A stretch of DNA of 64,000 nt, from contig NZ_SHLX01000017.1 of assembly GCF_004764705.1 (NCBI RefSeq), positions 161,036-225,035 of the forward strand, in the 5' to 3' direction. Each line of letters starts with the position of its first letter. The first letter of the stretch is position 1. The stretch comes from Paenibacillus cymbidii (lineage in GTDB: Bacteria; Bacillota; Bacilli; Paenibacillales; NBRC-103111). Positions 8,635 to 16,546 of this stretch are shown here, piece by piece. The notes beneath the pieces were generated by a model. That model worked only from the letters and a program-made list of their open reading frames with translations. It did no database searches and had not been told where the DNA came from. The position numbers were made by a program, and so were the translations under genes.

Positions 8635-9665
8635 AGAGGGCCGATGGGCAAACGAAATCCTTCCTTTCCGGGCAAAAGCTCCTGTTCCGCCTGCCGCCCG
8701 TGAACGGCGGCAAAATAGGCGGCGCCCACGACGCCGGCTTCGTCGCCGAGCTGTCCGGCGCACAGCTTCGGCGGCCGCTCCCGCTGGAAGTAATGGCCGG
8801 CGATGAACGAGCGCAGCGGGTCGAGCAGGAACGGACCGGCTGCGGCCGCGCCGCCGCCGACAATGACAATTTCCGGATCGAGCAGGCAGATGGCGGTCAG
8901 CAGCTTCTTGCCGAGCGTCGCGCCGACAAAGGCGAAGACGCTTCGCGCCACTTCGTCTCCTTGCAGGCACGCCTGGTAGACGTCGTGGGAGGAGAGGCGC
9001 TGCGGCTCCGGCAGCCGCGCGAGCAGCGTTGCCGCGCCTTCCCGCACTTTGGCGCGGGCGAGACGAGCGATGCCGGTTGCCGAAGCGATCGTCTCCAGGC
9101 AGCCGATCTGGCCGCAATTGCAGCGCCATTCGTTGCCTTCGACCGGATCGTGGCCGATCTCCCCGGCGTTGTAGTTGTGCCCGCGGATCAGCCTGCCGTC
9201 CAGCATCAGGCTCATCGCCATGCCGGTGCCGAGCGTCAGGCACACGATGTTGCGGTAGCCCCGGCCGGCCCCGGCAATCGCTTCGCCGAGCAAGTACAGG
9301 CGCACATCGTTGTCGATGGCGACCGGCCTGTCGAGGCGCCGGGCCATCTCCGCCGCCAGCGGGACATTGCGCCAGCCCAGATTGGAGGCGCCGAGCACAA
9401 CGCCGCATTCCGAGTCGACGCGGCCCGGCACGCCGAGGCCGACACGGCCGATGCGCCGGCCGTCGCCGGTTGCCGCGGCCAGCTCGCGGATCGCGCCGGC
9501 CAGCCGGTCGAGGAACGGGGCCGGATGGCCGGGCGCCGCCGCGCCGGGAAAGGCGGCCGTGTCGATCCGGCATGTGCCGAGCACGGTCAGCGTGTCGTCG
9601 AGCACGCCGATCACCGTGTTCGTGCCGCCGATATCGACCCCGACAAGTATTTGGTCAGCGTCCAT
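8631..9665 (-). CDS. ROK family sugar kinase
   Basis: A 344-residue ROK kinase. The N-terminal ATP-binding segment VGVDIGGTNTVIGVLDD, the catalytic IDNDVRLYLLGEA region and the zinc-binding ROK signature GHNYNAGEIGH followed by CNCGQIGCLE are all intact; there is no N-terminal helix-turn-helix, so it is an enzyme rather than a repressor. It overlaps the upstream nagA gene by 11 bases, which indicates translational coupling and makes an N-acetylglucosamine or related hexosamine kinase plausible; glucose is an alternative. Confidence 0.85.
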   Translation of the reverse strand: MDADQILVGVDIGGTNTVIGVLDDTLTVLGTCRIDTAAFPGAAAPGHPAPFLDRLAGAIRELAAATGDGRRIGRVGLGVPGRVDSECGVVLGASNLGWRNVPLAAEMARRLDRPVAIDNDVRLYLLGEAIAGAGRGYRNIVCLTLGTGMAMSLMLDGRLIRGHNYNAGEIGHDPVEGNEWRCNCGQIGCLETIASATGIARLARAKVREGAATLLARLPEPQRLSSHDVYQACLQGDEVARSVFAFVGATLGKKLLTAICLLDPEIVIVGGGAAAAGPFLLDPLRSFIAGHYFQRERPPKLCAGQLGDEAGVVGAAYFAAVHGRQAEQELLPGKEGFRLPIGPL

Positions 9666-10824
9666 ACACTTGCCGCCCTTTCACGTAAGTGGCCTGCAGC
9701 TGCAAATCGGCATCGACCACGATAAAATCGGCGTCCATACCGACCGCCAGCGCTCCTTTGCGATGCTGCGCACCGGTCAGCCGGGCGGGTACTGTGGTGA
9801 AGGAAGGCAGCACCCGCTCCGGCGCATACCCGGTGAAACGCAACGCGTTGCGCAGGGCGGCGATCATCGTCAGCGAGCTGCCGGCGAGGCTGGAGCCGTC
9901 CTTCAGGTAAATCGCGCCGTTCGTCATCACCTTGTGCCCGTATTCGCCGTCCGGCAGACCGGCGCAGGAGACGGCATCGGTAATGGCGCATACGCCGTCA
10001 GCGGTCTTCAGGTCGAACAGCAGCTTGACTACCGCGGGATGGACGTGGATGCCGTCGGCTATCAGCTCGGTTGTGAGCTGCGGCAGCGCCAGTCCGGCTC
10101 CGGTCAGGCCGGGTTCGCGGTGGTGCAGCGGCCGCATGCCGTTAAAATGGTGGGTCGTCATCGTCGCGCCCAGACGCACGGCTTCTTCGGCCTGCGCGTA
10201 AGTGGCGTCGGAGTGGCCGAGCGACACGGCGATGCCCCGTTCGAGCAGCCAGCGGATCGCTTCCGCCGCCCCTTCGATTTCCGGGGCGATCGTCATTTGC
10301 CGGATTGCGCCGGGGGCGTCCGCCGCATACAGCTCCAGCTCCGCGATCGTTGCCGGGCGGAGGTGCGCCTTATTCTGCGCTCCGGCCCGCACGGCATTCA
10401 GGAACGGCCCTTCGAGATGGATGCCGAGCAATTCGGCTCCGTCCGTACCGGCGGCCATCGCGGCGACCGCGTTCCGCACCGCGCTCCGCGTGTCGGCGAC
10501 GGAGGCAGTTCCGGTCGTGGCGAGAAAAGCCGTCGTGCCGTGGGCGGCGTGAAACCGGCTCATGCCGTTAACGCTTTCAAAAGTGGCGTCCATCATCTGG
10601 AAGCCGCCGCCGCCGTGAACATGCACGTCGATCAAGCCGGGCATGATGCCGAAACCGCCGGCGTCCACGATTGGCGCCGGTTCGTCCGGCGGCGGCTGCC
10701 AGTCGGCATCGCCGACGCCTTCAATCCGGCCGGTCGGACCGACCAGCAGTTTCCCTCCCCGGACCGGCCCCTCGGGCAAATAAATCGTGGCGTTGACATA
10801 CAGCTTGCGAATGGACTGGTGCAT
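9655..10824 (-). CDS. nagA: N-acetylglucosamine-6-phosphate deacetylase
   Basis: A 389-residue NagA, which converts GlcNAc-6-phosphate to glucosamine-6-phosphate and acetate. Amidohydrolase-fold landmarks are DVHVHGGGGFQMMD (about 63-76), the metal-ligand glutamate in GIHLEGPFLN (about 130), SLGHSDATYAQA with the ligand His, TTHHFNGMRPLHHREPG, and the catalytic Asp in AITDAVSCAGLPDG. It lies between a ROK repressor and a ROK kinase on the same strand. NagB is absent from the window, so the pathway must be completed elsewhere. The ATG has GCGGGG upstream. Confidence 0.92.
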   Translation of the reverse strand: MHQSIRKLYVNATIYLPEGPVRGGKLLVGPTGRIEGVGDADWQPPPDEPAPIVDAGGFGIMPGLIDVHVHGGGGFQMMDATFESVNGMSRFHAAHGTTAFLATTGTASVADTRSAVRNAVAAMAAGTDGAELLGIHLEGPFLNAVRAGAQNKAHLRPATIAELELYAADAPGAIRQMTIAPEIEGAAEAIRWLLERGIAVSLGHSDATYAQAEEAVRLGATMTTHHFNGMRPLHHREPGLTGAGLALPQLTTELIADGIHVHPAVVKLLFDLKTADGVCAITDAVSCAGLPDGEYGHKVMTNGAIYLKDGSSLAGSSLTMIAALRNALRFTGYAPERVLPSFTTVPARLTGAQHRKGALAVGMDADFIVVDADLQLQATYVKGRQVYGR

Positions 10825-10874
10825 GGACGCGTTTCCCCGCTTTCTTCGTTCTTCGCGTTTGCGGCCCGCTGCCG

Positions 10875-11966
10875 CTACAATTGATTGAGCGCATCGCCGC
10901 GCGCTTGCTCGAGCGCCACGCTGAGGGCGCCGTAAACGGCGGCTTTGCGGCCGGCCTGCGATTCGATCAGCGGCGGAGGCTCGACCGGCGTATGCTTCTC
11001 CAGAATGCGCTCGAGCTCGGCGCGATGCCGCATGACCGATGCGGCGTGCCGCCCGCCGATGATCACAAGCTGCGGATTCAGCATGCAGATCAGGTTGACG
11101 AGCATCATCGCGATGTAGGCGATGCGGCGCGGCGACAGCAAGTCGCCGTTCGGTTCGTCGCCGTCGTCGCGGCCGAAGACGAGCGTTTCCAGCGCGCCTT
11201 CCTCTTTAAACTCCATCAGGCATTGAGCCGGATCGAGCAGCATGTTGCCGAGCTCGCCGGCCGCGTTCTGGCTGCCGCGGAACAGCTCGTTGCCGAGGAT
11301 GATGCCGGCGCCGATGCCGTCGTCGATATTGACGAACACGATATGCTCGTAGCGGTCGCCGAGATGGTTCCATTTTTCCCCGAGCACCGCCATATTCACA
11401 TCGTTGTCGACGATGACGCGGGCGGACAGCCGTTTCGTCAATTCCGCTTCGATATCGGTCGGATCGTTTTTCAAGTGCAAGTAGTTTTTGGCTCTTGCTT
11501 CGCTCTTGACGCCGTGCATGCCGAGCGCTACCGCGGCCAATCGTTCGAGAAATCCGGGGAAGCGCCCGTCGATGCCGCCCAGAATCGCGACGATTTCCCG
11601 GGCGATTTCCATCATGCTGCCGGTTTGCTTGGACGGGACTTCTTCGTAATGAATGATCGTTCCGGCAAAATCGGCCACCGCCACCTGAAAATGGCCCAGC
11701 TCCGCGTTGATTCCCGCCGCATAACGAAAATGCTCGTTGACGCACACCAAGGTGGAATTGCGGCCGATGCTGTTCGTGTTGCCGGCGCTTCCTTCGTAGA
11801 GCAAGCCGTGTGCGAGCAGCTCCCGGACATTGGCCGACAGCGAAGGGAAGCTCATGTTCAGCCGCTTGACCAAGTCCGCGCGCGAAGTCGGGCCGTGCTG
11901 GAGCAGGCTGCGAACGATCAGTTTTTTGTTCATGCGCGATATCGTTTGGGGAGTGCCTCGTTCCAT
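10875..11966 (-). CDS. ROK family transcriptional repressor (NagC/XylR type)
   Basis: A 363-residue regulator: an N-terminal winged helix (residues about 1-65, including the HTH SRADLVKRLNMSFPSLSANVRE split across 27-48) is fused to a ROK sugar-binding domain. The usual zinc cysteines of ROK are not evident in the C-terminal domain, where the equivalent segment reads GELGNMLLDPAQCLMEF. It probably senses an amino sugar or its phosphate and represses itself and the importer operon, because CTAACTAA-type sites overlap its own promoter and recur before that operon. Confidence 0.85.
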   Translation of the reverse strand: MERGTPQTISRMNKKLIVRSLLQHGPTSRADLVKRLNMSFPSLSANVRELLAHGLLYEGSAGNTNSIGRNSTLVCVNEHFRYAAGINAELGHFQVAVADFAGTIIHYEEVPSKQTGSMMEIAREIVAILGGIDGRFPGFLERLAAVALGMHGVKSEARAKNYLHLKNDPTDIEAELTKRLSARVIVDNDVNMAVLGEKWNHLGDRYEHIVFVNIDDGIGAGIILGNELFRGSQNAAGELGNMLLDPAQCLMEFKEEGALETLVFGRDDGDEPNGDLLSPRRIAYIAMMLVNLICMLNPQLVIIGGRHAASVMRHRAELERILEKHTPVEPPPLIESQAGRKAAVYGALSVALEQARGDALNQL

Positions 11967-12123
11967 AAATCATTCTTCCTCTGCGCTAAAATGGGGTCCG
12001 GGACGCTTCTTCATTACAGAATCAGAAAGGATAAGCTTCGGAGCGGAACTTCCTGATTCGGCATGAAAAGTTAACGCTAAAGCCGGGCCAACTTCTTCGA
12101 AGTGCTTCGATAGAAGCTTCTAT

Positions 12124-12177
12124 TACTAAGTAATCCTAACTAACTAAAACAATAAAAAACGATGGCTGTTTTGTCAA
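12124..12177 (-). promoter_or_regulatory. Promoter and operator of the ROK repressor gene
   Basis: On the minus strand a consensus -35 TTGACA (12177-12172) and -10 TATTGT (12154-12149) are separated by 17 bases. Immediately downstream, over the expected start site, are CTAAGTAA (12127-12134) and two overlapping CTAACTAA octamers (12136-12143 and 12140-12147). This arrangement fits autorepression. Confidence 0.6.
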
Positions 12178-12215
12178 GCTCCAATTTTGAAGGCCGCCGC
12201 GGCAAAAAAACCGTA

Positions 12216-12246
12216 GTTGACTAATTCAACCGAGTTGAACTATAAT
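12216..12246 (+). promoter_or_regulatory. Promoter of the Gfo/Idh/MocA oxidoreductase gene
   Basis: TTGACT (12217-12222) and TATAAT (12241-12246) are 18 bases apart. The spacer and -35 carry an inverted repeat, GTTGA-CTAAT-TCAAC, followed by GTTGAAC, suggesting a repressor site that overlaps the promoter. A leader of about 110 bases separates it from the start codon. Confidence 0.6.
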
Positions 12247-12365
12247 TCCCCTTGTTGAAACGATCGCTTACAGCCAGATGCCGAATCTGGTCGGCTTGCA
12301 GTTCCATCTCGGCCGAGCGTGTTCCAGGCGGGGCGCGGCTCGGCTCATCCATTGGAGGGGTTGGC

Positions 12366-13451
12366 ATGCATCAGTTTCATGTGAAGTACAATTTCGAATT
12401 CGAACGCAAGATCAAAGCCTGCTTTATCGGTGCCGGCGGGCATTCGTTCCGCAATGTGTACGCCGCGTTTCCGTATGCGCCGGTCGACCTTGTGGCCATC
12501 TGCGACCAGAATGAGCAGCGGGCGGCGGATTACGCCAGGCAGTTCGGCGCGCTTCGCCACTACAGCGATGCAAACGAGATGCTGGAGAAGGAACAGCCGG
12601 ACGCCGTGTTCATCGTCACCGCCTATCACCCGGACGGGCGCGTGCAAGCGACCGATCTGGCCCTTGACGCTTTGCGCCGCGGCGTGCACGTGTGGATGGA
12701 GAAACCGACAGCGGCCAGCGTCGAAGAAATCGAGGCGCTGCGGGAGGCCGGGCGCGCCGCGAACAAATTTGTGATGACCGGATTGAAGAAAGTGTTTTTC
12801 CCCGCCATCGAAAAAACGAAACAGCTCATTTCCTCGCCGGAATTCGGCCGGCCGGCTTCGATTTACGTCCGTTATCCGCAAGCGCTGCCTGCGGCCGAGG
12901 ATCGCGCCGTGTTGAAAAAGATGACAAGCTTCCTCGACCACATCTATCATCCCGGGGCGATCCTTCACTATTTGATGGGGCGGGTTTCCAGCCTGGTCTA
13001 CGATCGCGAGCCGTTCAACGGAGGCTCCGTTACCAACCTGCGATTCGAGTCCGGCGCTGTCGGCACGATGCATCTGACGGCGGGCATCTCGGGGTCCAGC
13101 CCGCTCGAGCGGCTGGAAATTGTCGGCGAGAACGCCAATGTCGTGGTCGACAACGGGGTGAAGCTGACTTATTATCGCAAGGCAAACCGCCCCGCTTACG
13201 GCCGCAGCGCCTCGTACATCGTGCCGGACGAAACCGCCCCGCTCGTCTGGGAGCCGGAATTTTCGCTTGGCCAGCTGTACAACAAGAACATCTTCTACCT
13301 CGGTTACGTGCCGGAGATCGTTCACTTCTGCGAAAGCGTGCTGGCGGACACGCCGCCGGTGAAAGGAACGCTGGACGCGTCGCTGGAAATCGCCAAGCTG
13401 TTCGAAGCGTACCGTTTCGGGCCGGAAGGGGAACGTATCGTGCTGAATTAG
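12366..13451 (+). CDS. Gfo/Idh/MocA family NAD(P)-dependent oxidoreductase
   Basis: A 361-residue sugar dehydrogenase-like protein. The N-terminal Rossmann fold reads ACFIGAGGHSFRNVYAAF, and the family motif is HVWMEKPTAAS (about 101-111), the EKP lysine being catalytic in related inositol and glucose-fructose dehydrogenases. DHIYHPGAILHYLMG belongs to the C-terminal substrate domain. The frame stays open 114 bases upstream, but GGAGGGG lies five bases before the ATG at 12366, so this start is chosen. It is transcribed divergently from the ROK repressor and likely oxidises a sugar related to this locus. Confidence 0.87.
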   Translation: MHQFHVKYNFEFERKIKACFIGAGGHSFRNVYAAFPYAPVDLVAICDQNEQRAADYARQFGALRHYSDANEMLEKEQPDAVFIVTAYHPDGRVQATDLALDALRRGVHVWMEKPTAASVEEIEALREAGRAANKFVMTGLKKVFFPAIEKTKQLISSPEFGRPASIYVRYPQALPAAEDRAVLKKMTSFLDHIYHPGAILHYLMGRVSSLVYDREPFNGGSVTNLRFESGAVGTMHLTAGISGSSPLERLEIVGENANVVVDNGVKLTYYRKANRPAYGRSASYIVPDETAPLVWEPEFSLGQLYNKNIFYLGYVPEIVHFCESVLADTPPVKGTLDASLEIAKLFEAYRFGPEGERIVLN

Positions 13452-13483
13452 CGCTGCCTGTGCGGGAAGTACGGGCCGTTGCA

Positions 13484-13990
13484 TTACAGACGCTTCTCCA
13501 TGCATAAATACGGCTCCTTGCGCAGCGGGAAGCGGATCGTGCCGACTTCGGCATACCCGGCCCGGCGGTACAGCTCGACCGCTCCGGGATTGCCGGTATA
13601 GACGTCGAGCCGGATGCTCGTGCCTCCCGTCTCCCGCGCCCGCTGCTCGGCGAATTGCAGCAGCCTTTTGCCGATGCCCCGTCCCTGGTGCTCCGGATGC
13701 ACCGCCAGCCGGTGGATGCATGCCGGTTCTCCGGCGCGGTCGGACCACGGCAGGCCGCTGTACCGGCCCGTCTGGCGGCGATCGACGACAACGGCGCCGA
13801 CGATGCGGCCGTTGCCGTCGCAAGCGCCAAATGCGGTTTCCCGCTTCAAGTCGCCGCGGATTACGAACCGGTTCGGGTAGAACCGGTCCCACTGGCGGAC
13901 GCCGTTCGCGCGCAGAACCGCCGCCACGGATCGATACAAGGCTCGCAGGTCCGGCAAGTCCTGTTCGGTCAATTGCAGGATGGCCGACAT
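13484..13990 (-). CDS. GNAT family N-acetyltransferase
   Basis: A 168-residue acetyl-CoA-dependent acyltransferase. Motif A, with the CoA pyrophosphate loop, is IHRLAVHPEHQGRGIGKRLL (about 90-109), followed by the motif B region GAVELYRRAGYAEVGTIRFP. AAAGGAGGAG precedes the ATG. It follows the membrane operon at 14027-15889 by 36 bases on the same strand and may be its last gene. The substrate cannot be inferred. Confidence 0.85.
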   Translation of the reverse strand: MSAILQLTEQDLPDLRALYRSVAAVLRANGVRQWDRFYPNRFVIRGDLKRETAFGACDGNGRIVGAVVVDRRQTGRYSGLPWSDRAGEPACIHRLAVHPEHQGRGIGKRLLQFAEQRARETGGTSIRLDVYTGNPGAVELYRRAGYAEVGTIRFPLRKEPYLCMEKRL

Positions 13991-14026
13991 GGTGCCATCT
14001 CCTCCTTTCGCTTGTGCTCGACGCCG

Positions 14027-14638
14027 TTACGCGACCCGCAGCTTGATGCGTTTGAATTTCGCGGCGGAGTGGCGGCGGTAAACGAGCGTCCACAGCACGG
14101 CGGCGCCAATGAATCCGTACAGCACGAAATTCGACAAGGCGAGATAACGTTCCGTATCCATCCGATACACCATCGCGATGCGAACGGCCGCTTCCCCGGT
14201 AAGCATGATCCCCCAGACGAACGTCATCAGCCGCATCACGAAGCGGAAATAGCCATATTGCCAACTGGCCGGAAAATCGTTGTTGCCGACAAAACGCAGC
14301 GCCAAATAATACATCAACGGCCGGCGGAACAGCAGGGATGCGAGGAACGCGAGTCCGACCGCGGCGGTGACAAGCGATTCGCGGACGAGCAGCAGCTTTT
14401 CGCTGCCGCCGATCAATACCAGCACGAACGTCAGGATGAAGGTGGACAGCATCAAAGCGCCGAAGGCGTCCAGCTTGTGATGCCGGATCAGGTGAACGAT
14501 GTTGTCGAACAACGGAACGAGGGTGGCGATCGTCAGTGCGCCGAGCCCGTTCATATATTCGGACAGCCACATGTACAGCAACCAGGGAACAACGCCATTA
14601 ATCAGCAAGGTAACAATGATGTACATCGGTCTGGACAT
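14027..14638 (-). CDS. VC0807-like membrane protein
   Basis: A 203-residue integral membrane protein with about six hydrophobic segments and a basic C-terminus. The pattern LVPLFDNIVHLIRHHKLDAF, LRFVGNNDF and FRFVMRLMTFVWG resembles the VC0807 family of uncharacterised membrane proteins. Its AAGGAG ribosome site lies inside the last codons of the preceding gene, two bases separating stop and start, so it is co-translated with the DUF2306 protein. Function unknown; control by the upstream TetR regulator suggests stress or drug response. Confidence 0.7.
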   Translation of the reverse strand: MSRPMYIIVTLLINGVVPWLLYMWLSEYMNGLGALTIATLVPLFDNIVHLIRHHKLDAFGALMLSTFILTFVLVLIGGSEKLLLVRESLVTAAVGLAFLASLLFRRPLMYYLALRFVGNNDFPASWQYGYFRFVMRLMTFVWGIMLTGEAAVRIAMVYRMDTERYLALSNFVLYGFIGAAVLWTLVYRRHSAAKFKRIKLRVA

Positions 14639-14640
14639 GG

Positions 14641-15291
14641 TCAGATAGCTCCTTCAATAGTGGAAATGGCGCGTTTCGGTTGCGCTTTTCGCAGATACAG
14701 TTCGGTCACGATCAGGTTCAGGGCGATCGAAAGATAGACGGACAACGGGAACGTAACGCTTTGCGGCGCGTCGAACGACAGCTCCGCGATCCCCAGTACG
14801 ATGCGGAACGTGACGAAGACGAAGGTGACCGCATAGCTGCGCAGCATCCATTGCCGATGGGCGGCGACACGGCCGCGGACGATGTGGCGAATGCCGATCG
14901 CCGTCGTTCCGAACCAGACAAGATCGAGGAACAGGAAAGCGATCGTGGCTGGCGTTCCGCCGGTGGCAAACAAAGCGATGTAAGGCACGGCCAGCACATT
15001 GAGCAGAATCGCTGCTCCATATATTCGCCCCAGCTGCTTGTGCCGCTTCGGATTGCGGCGGCTCCGCTGCGTCAGCTGCCAGGCGCCGATCAACAGCGCT
15101 GCGACGCCGAGCGCGATGTGCGGGTAGAAGAAAAGCTTCCACATCGCATAAGGGAACGAAGCGTCCGCAAGCTTGGCTGACACCATGGCGGCTTGTTCGG
15201 GTTTGTAAACGACGTATTGGATGACCACATATAGGGTGAGCAAATAGGCGGCGATGTAAATGACGGGCAGCAACCATTTTTTGTTCAGCAT
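14641..15291 (-). CDS. DUF2306 family membrane protein
   Basis: A 216-residue protein with about six membrane spans. The conserved DUF2306 features are visible: an HIALGVAALLIGAWQL span, the loop RRNPKRHKQLGRIYGAAIL, and HRQWMLRSYAVTFVFVTFR. The histidines in these spans might bind haem or a quinone, but this is untested. It follows the TetR gene by 16 bases and overlaps functionally with the next membrane gene, forming a three-gene operon. Confidence 0.75.
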   Translation of the reverse strand: MLNKKWLLPVIYIAAYLLTLYVVIQYVVYKPEQAAMVSAKLADASFPYAMWKLFFYPHIALGVAALLIGAWQLTQRSRRNPKRHKQLGRIYGAAILLNVLAVPYIALFATGGTPATIAFLFLDLVWFGTTAIGIRHIVRGRVAAHRQWMLRSYAVTFVFVTFRIVLGIAELSFDAPQSVTFPLSVYLSIALNLIVTELYLRKAQPKRAISTIEGAI

Positions 15292-15307
15292 TGATGTTCC
15301 GGCTCCC

Positions 15308-15889
15308 TCACTGCAGCGTGCGCGCCATGAACGCCATCAAATCCTGCACGGTCATCCGGCTTGGCTCCTGCAGAATCGTATTTTGCACCCTCATGCCGTA
15401 CACGAACGTCATCAGCGATTCTGCGATTCTGGCGCTGTCGACGGCGGCCGGGATCGCGCCATGCATTTTGCCCACGTCGATCCAGCTCGCGCACGTTTGC
15501 AGCGTATATTCATACACTTCCCGCACCATGGCGGCAATTTTCGGCTGGTCGGTCTGGCTCAGCATGTAGAGAAAAATTTTGTTGCCGACATCCTCATGAC
15601 TCGCGGAACGGACCATGCTTTCGGCGATCAGCCGAAGCGGGTTGTCCAGTCCGTTCGTTTGTGGACTCGCAACTGTGGCGGCGAAACGGGCGTTGAGCTG
15701 TTCGACGCGCGCTTTCAGCACCAGGCCGAACAGTTCGTCCTTGCCCGAGACGTAATGGTAGATGGCGCCCTTGGACAAGCCGGTGCGCCCGATGATGTCC
15801 TGCAGCGTCGTCTGGCGGCAGCCTTTCTCCTGAATAAGCGCTTCTGCTGCCTCCATAATCGACTGGAAGCTGGCATTGGGAGCTGTCAT
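15308..15889 (-). CDS. TetR/AcrR family transcriptional repressor
   Basis: A 193-residue TetR protein. The N-terminal HTH is seen in AAEALIQEKGCRQTTLQDI, then GLSKGAIYHYVSGKDELF (about 39-56); the rest is the helical ligand domain. The frame stays open upstream, but GGAGG lies just before the ATG at 15889 and the extension would run through the operators. Two palindromic operators precede it, so it should repress its own operon with the two membrane proteins. Inducer unknown. Confidence 0.9.
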   Translation of the reverse strand: MTAPNASFQSIMEAAEALIQEKGCRQTTLQDIIGRTGLSKGAIYHYVSGKDELFGLVLKARVEQLNARFAATVASPQTNGLDNPLRLIAESMVRSASHEDVGNKIFLYMLSQTDQPKIAAMVREVYEYTLQTCASWIDVGKMHGAIPAAVDSARIAESLMTFVYGMRVQNTILQEPSRMTVQDLMAFMARTLQ

Positions 15890-15913
15890 GGGGATATCCT
15901 CCTCGTTATTTGT

Positions 15914-15970
15914 AAACCGACCGTCGGTTTGTTGTGAAATCAATATAGCATACCGACCGTCGGTCTGTAA
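15914..15970 (-). promoter_or_regulatory. Promoter with two TetR operators
   Basis: AAACCGAC-C-GTCGGTTT (15914-15930) is a perfect palindrome, and ACCGAC-C-GTCGGT (15952-15964) repeats its core 36 bases away. On the minus strand -35 TTACAG (15970-15965) and -10 TATATT (15947-15942) have a 17-base spacer that contains the second operator. Binding would block polymerase, giving classic autorepression. Confidence 0.8.
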
Positions 15971-16175
15971 AGGGTTGTTGAGAGGAAGAAGCTCCGAATG
16001 TTTTCGGGTTAATCGATTGCTGATCCATATACTGGTTGCTCCGCTCCAGAGGAAGGGGGGGGCCTGGCTCGAGCATGGGCTCAAGCGACAACGTCCCATG
16101 CCATTTCAAGCCCTCATTTGCGTCACTGGAGCGTTTCTGACCACCTCATCGCTCGGCTTGGGCGGCTTGGGGCAA

Positions 16176-16365
16176 AATAGGCCATATTAAATGGCTTATT
16201 GCCCCCATTTCGGAGGTCTCATCGAAAATAGCCAGTGAAAACACTGGTTATTTCGGTCAAACAGCCTCAATTCGGGCAGATGGACACGAATAACCAGTGA
16301 AATCACTGGCTATTTTGAGGTGACTGTCTATTATTGATGAAATAGGCCATAAAAAGTGGCTTATT
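16176..16365. repeat. Composite palindromic element, A-B-B-A order (copy 2)
   Basis: Type A palindromes (AATAGGCCAT...ATGGCTTATT) at 16176-16200 and 16341-16365 bracket two type B palindromes (AAATAGCCAG...CTGGTTATTT) at 16226-16253 and 16289-16314. Centres are 51.5, 62 and 51.5 bases apart, the same as in copy 1. Loop composition and arm asymmetry (A-rich here, T-rich in copy 1) suggest the opposite orientation. The rest of the gap 15971-16500 shows no gene. Confidence 0.8.
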
Positions 16366-16511
16366 TTCGCCATTCCCTTATTGTGCCGCGTTAACCTGTT
16401 TACATTGAAGCTCCCTCCTTGTCCAAAACCGAACTGGAGGAGGGCGCACCTCAGCCTCTAAAATCAGTTGACGGCACCGCCGGCCGGAGACTAAAATAAT
16501 TTCCATAAGGA

Positions 16512-16534
16512 CTTTATTAAATAAATTAATAAAG
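16512..16534 (+). promoter_or_regulatory. Operator palindrome before a ROK regulator gene
   Basis: CTTTATTAA-ATAAA-TTAATAAAG is a perfect inverted repeat with 9-bp arms ending 12 bases before the start codon. AT-rich palindromes of this shape are typical XylR/ROK operators, so autoregulation of the next two genes is likely. No second copy was found in the window. Confidence 0.65.
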
Positions 16535-16546
16535 AGTGGAGGCACG

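Noticed and set aside
12345..14570. A 741-codon open frame on the minus strand
   Set aside because: It runs antisense to the well-supported Gfo/Idh/MocA gene and through the GNAT gene in another frame; Arg/His-rich shadow product of GC-rich DNA.
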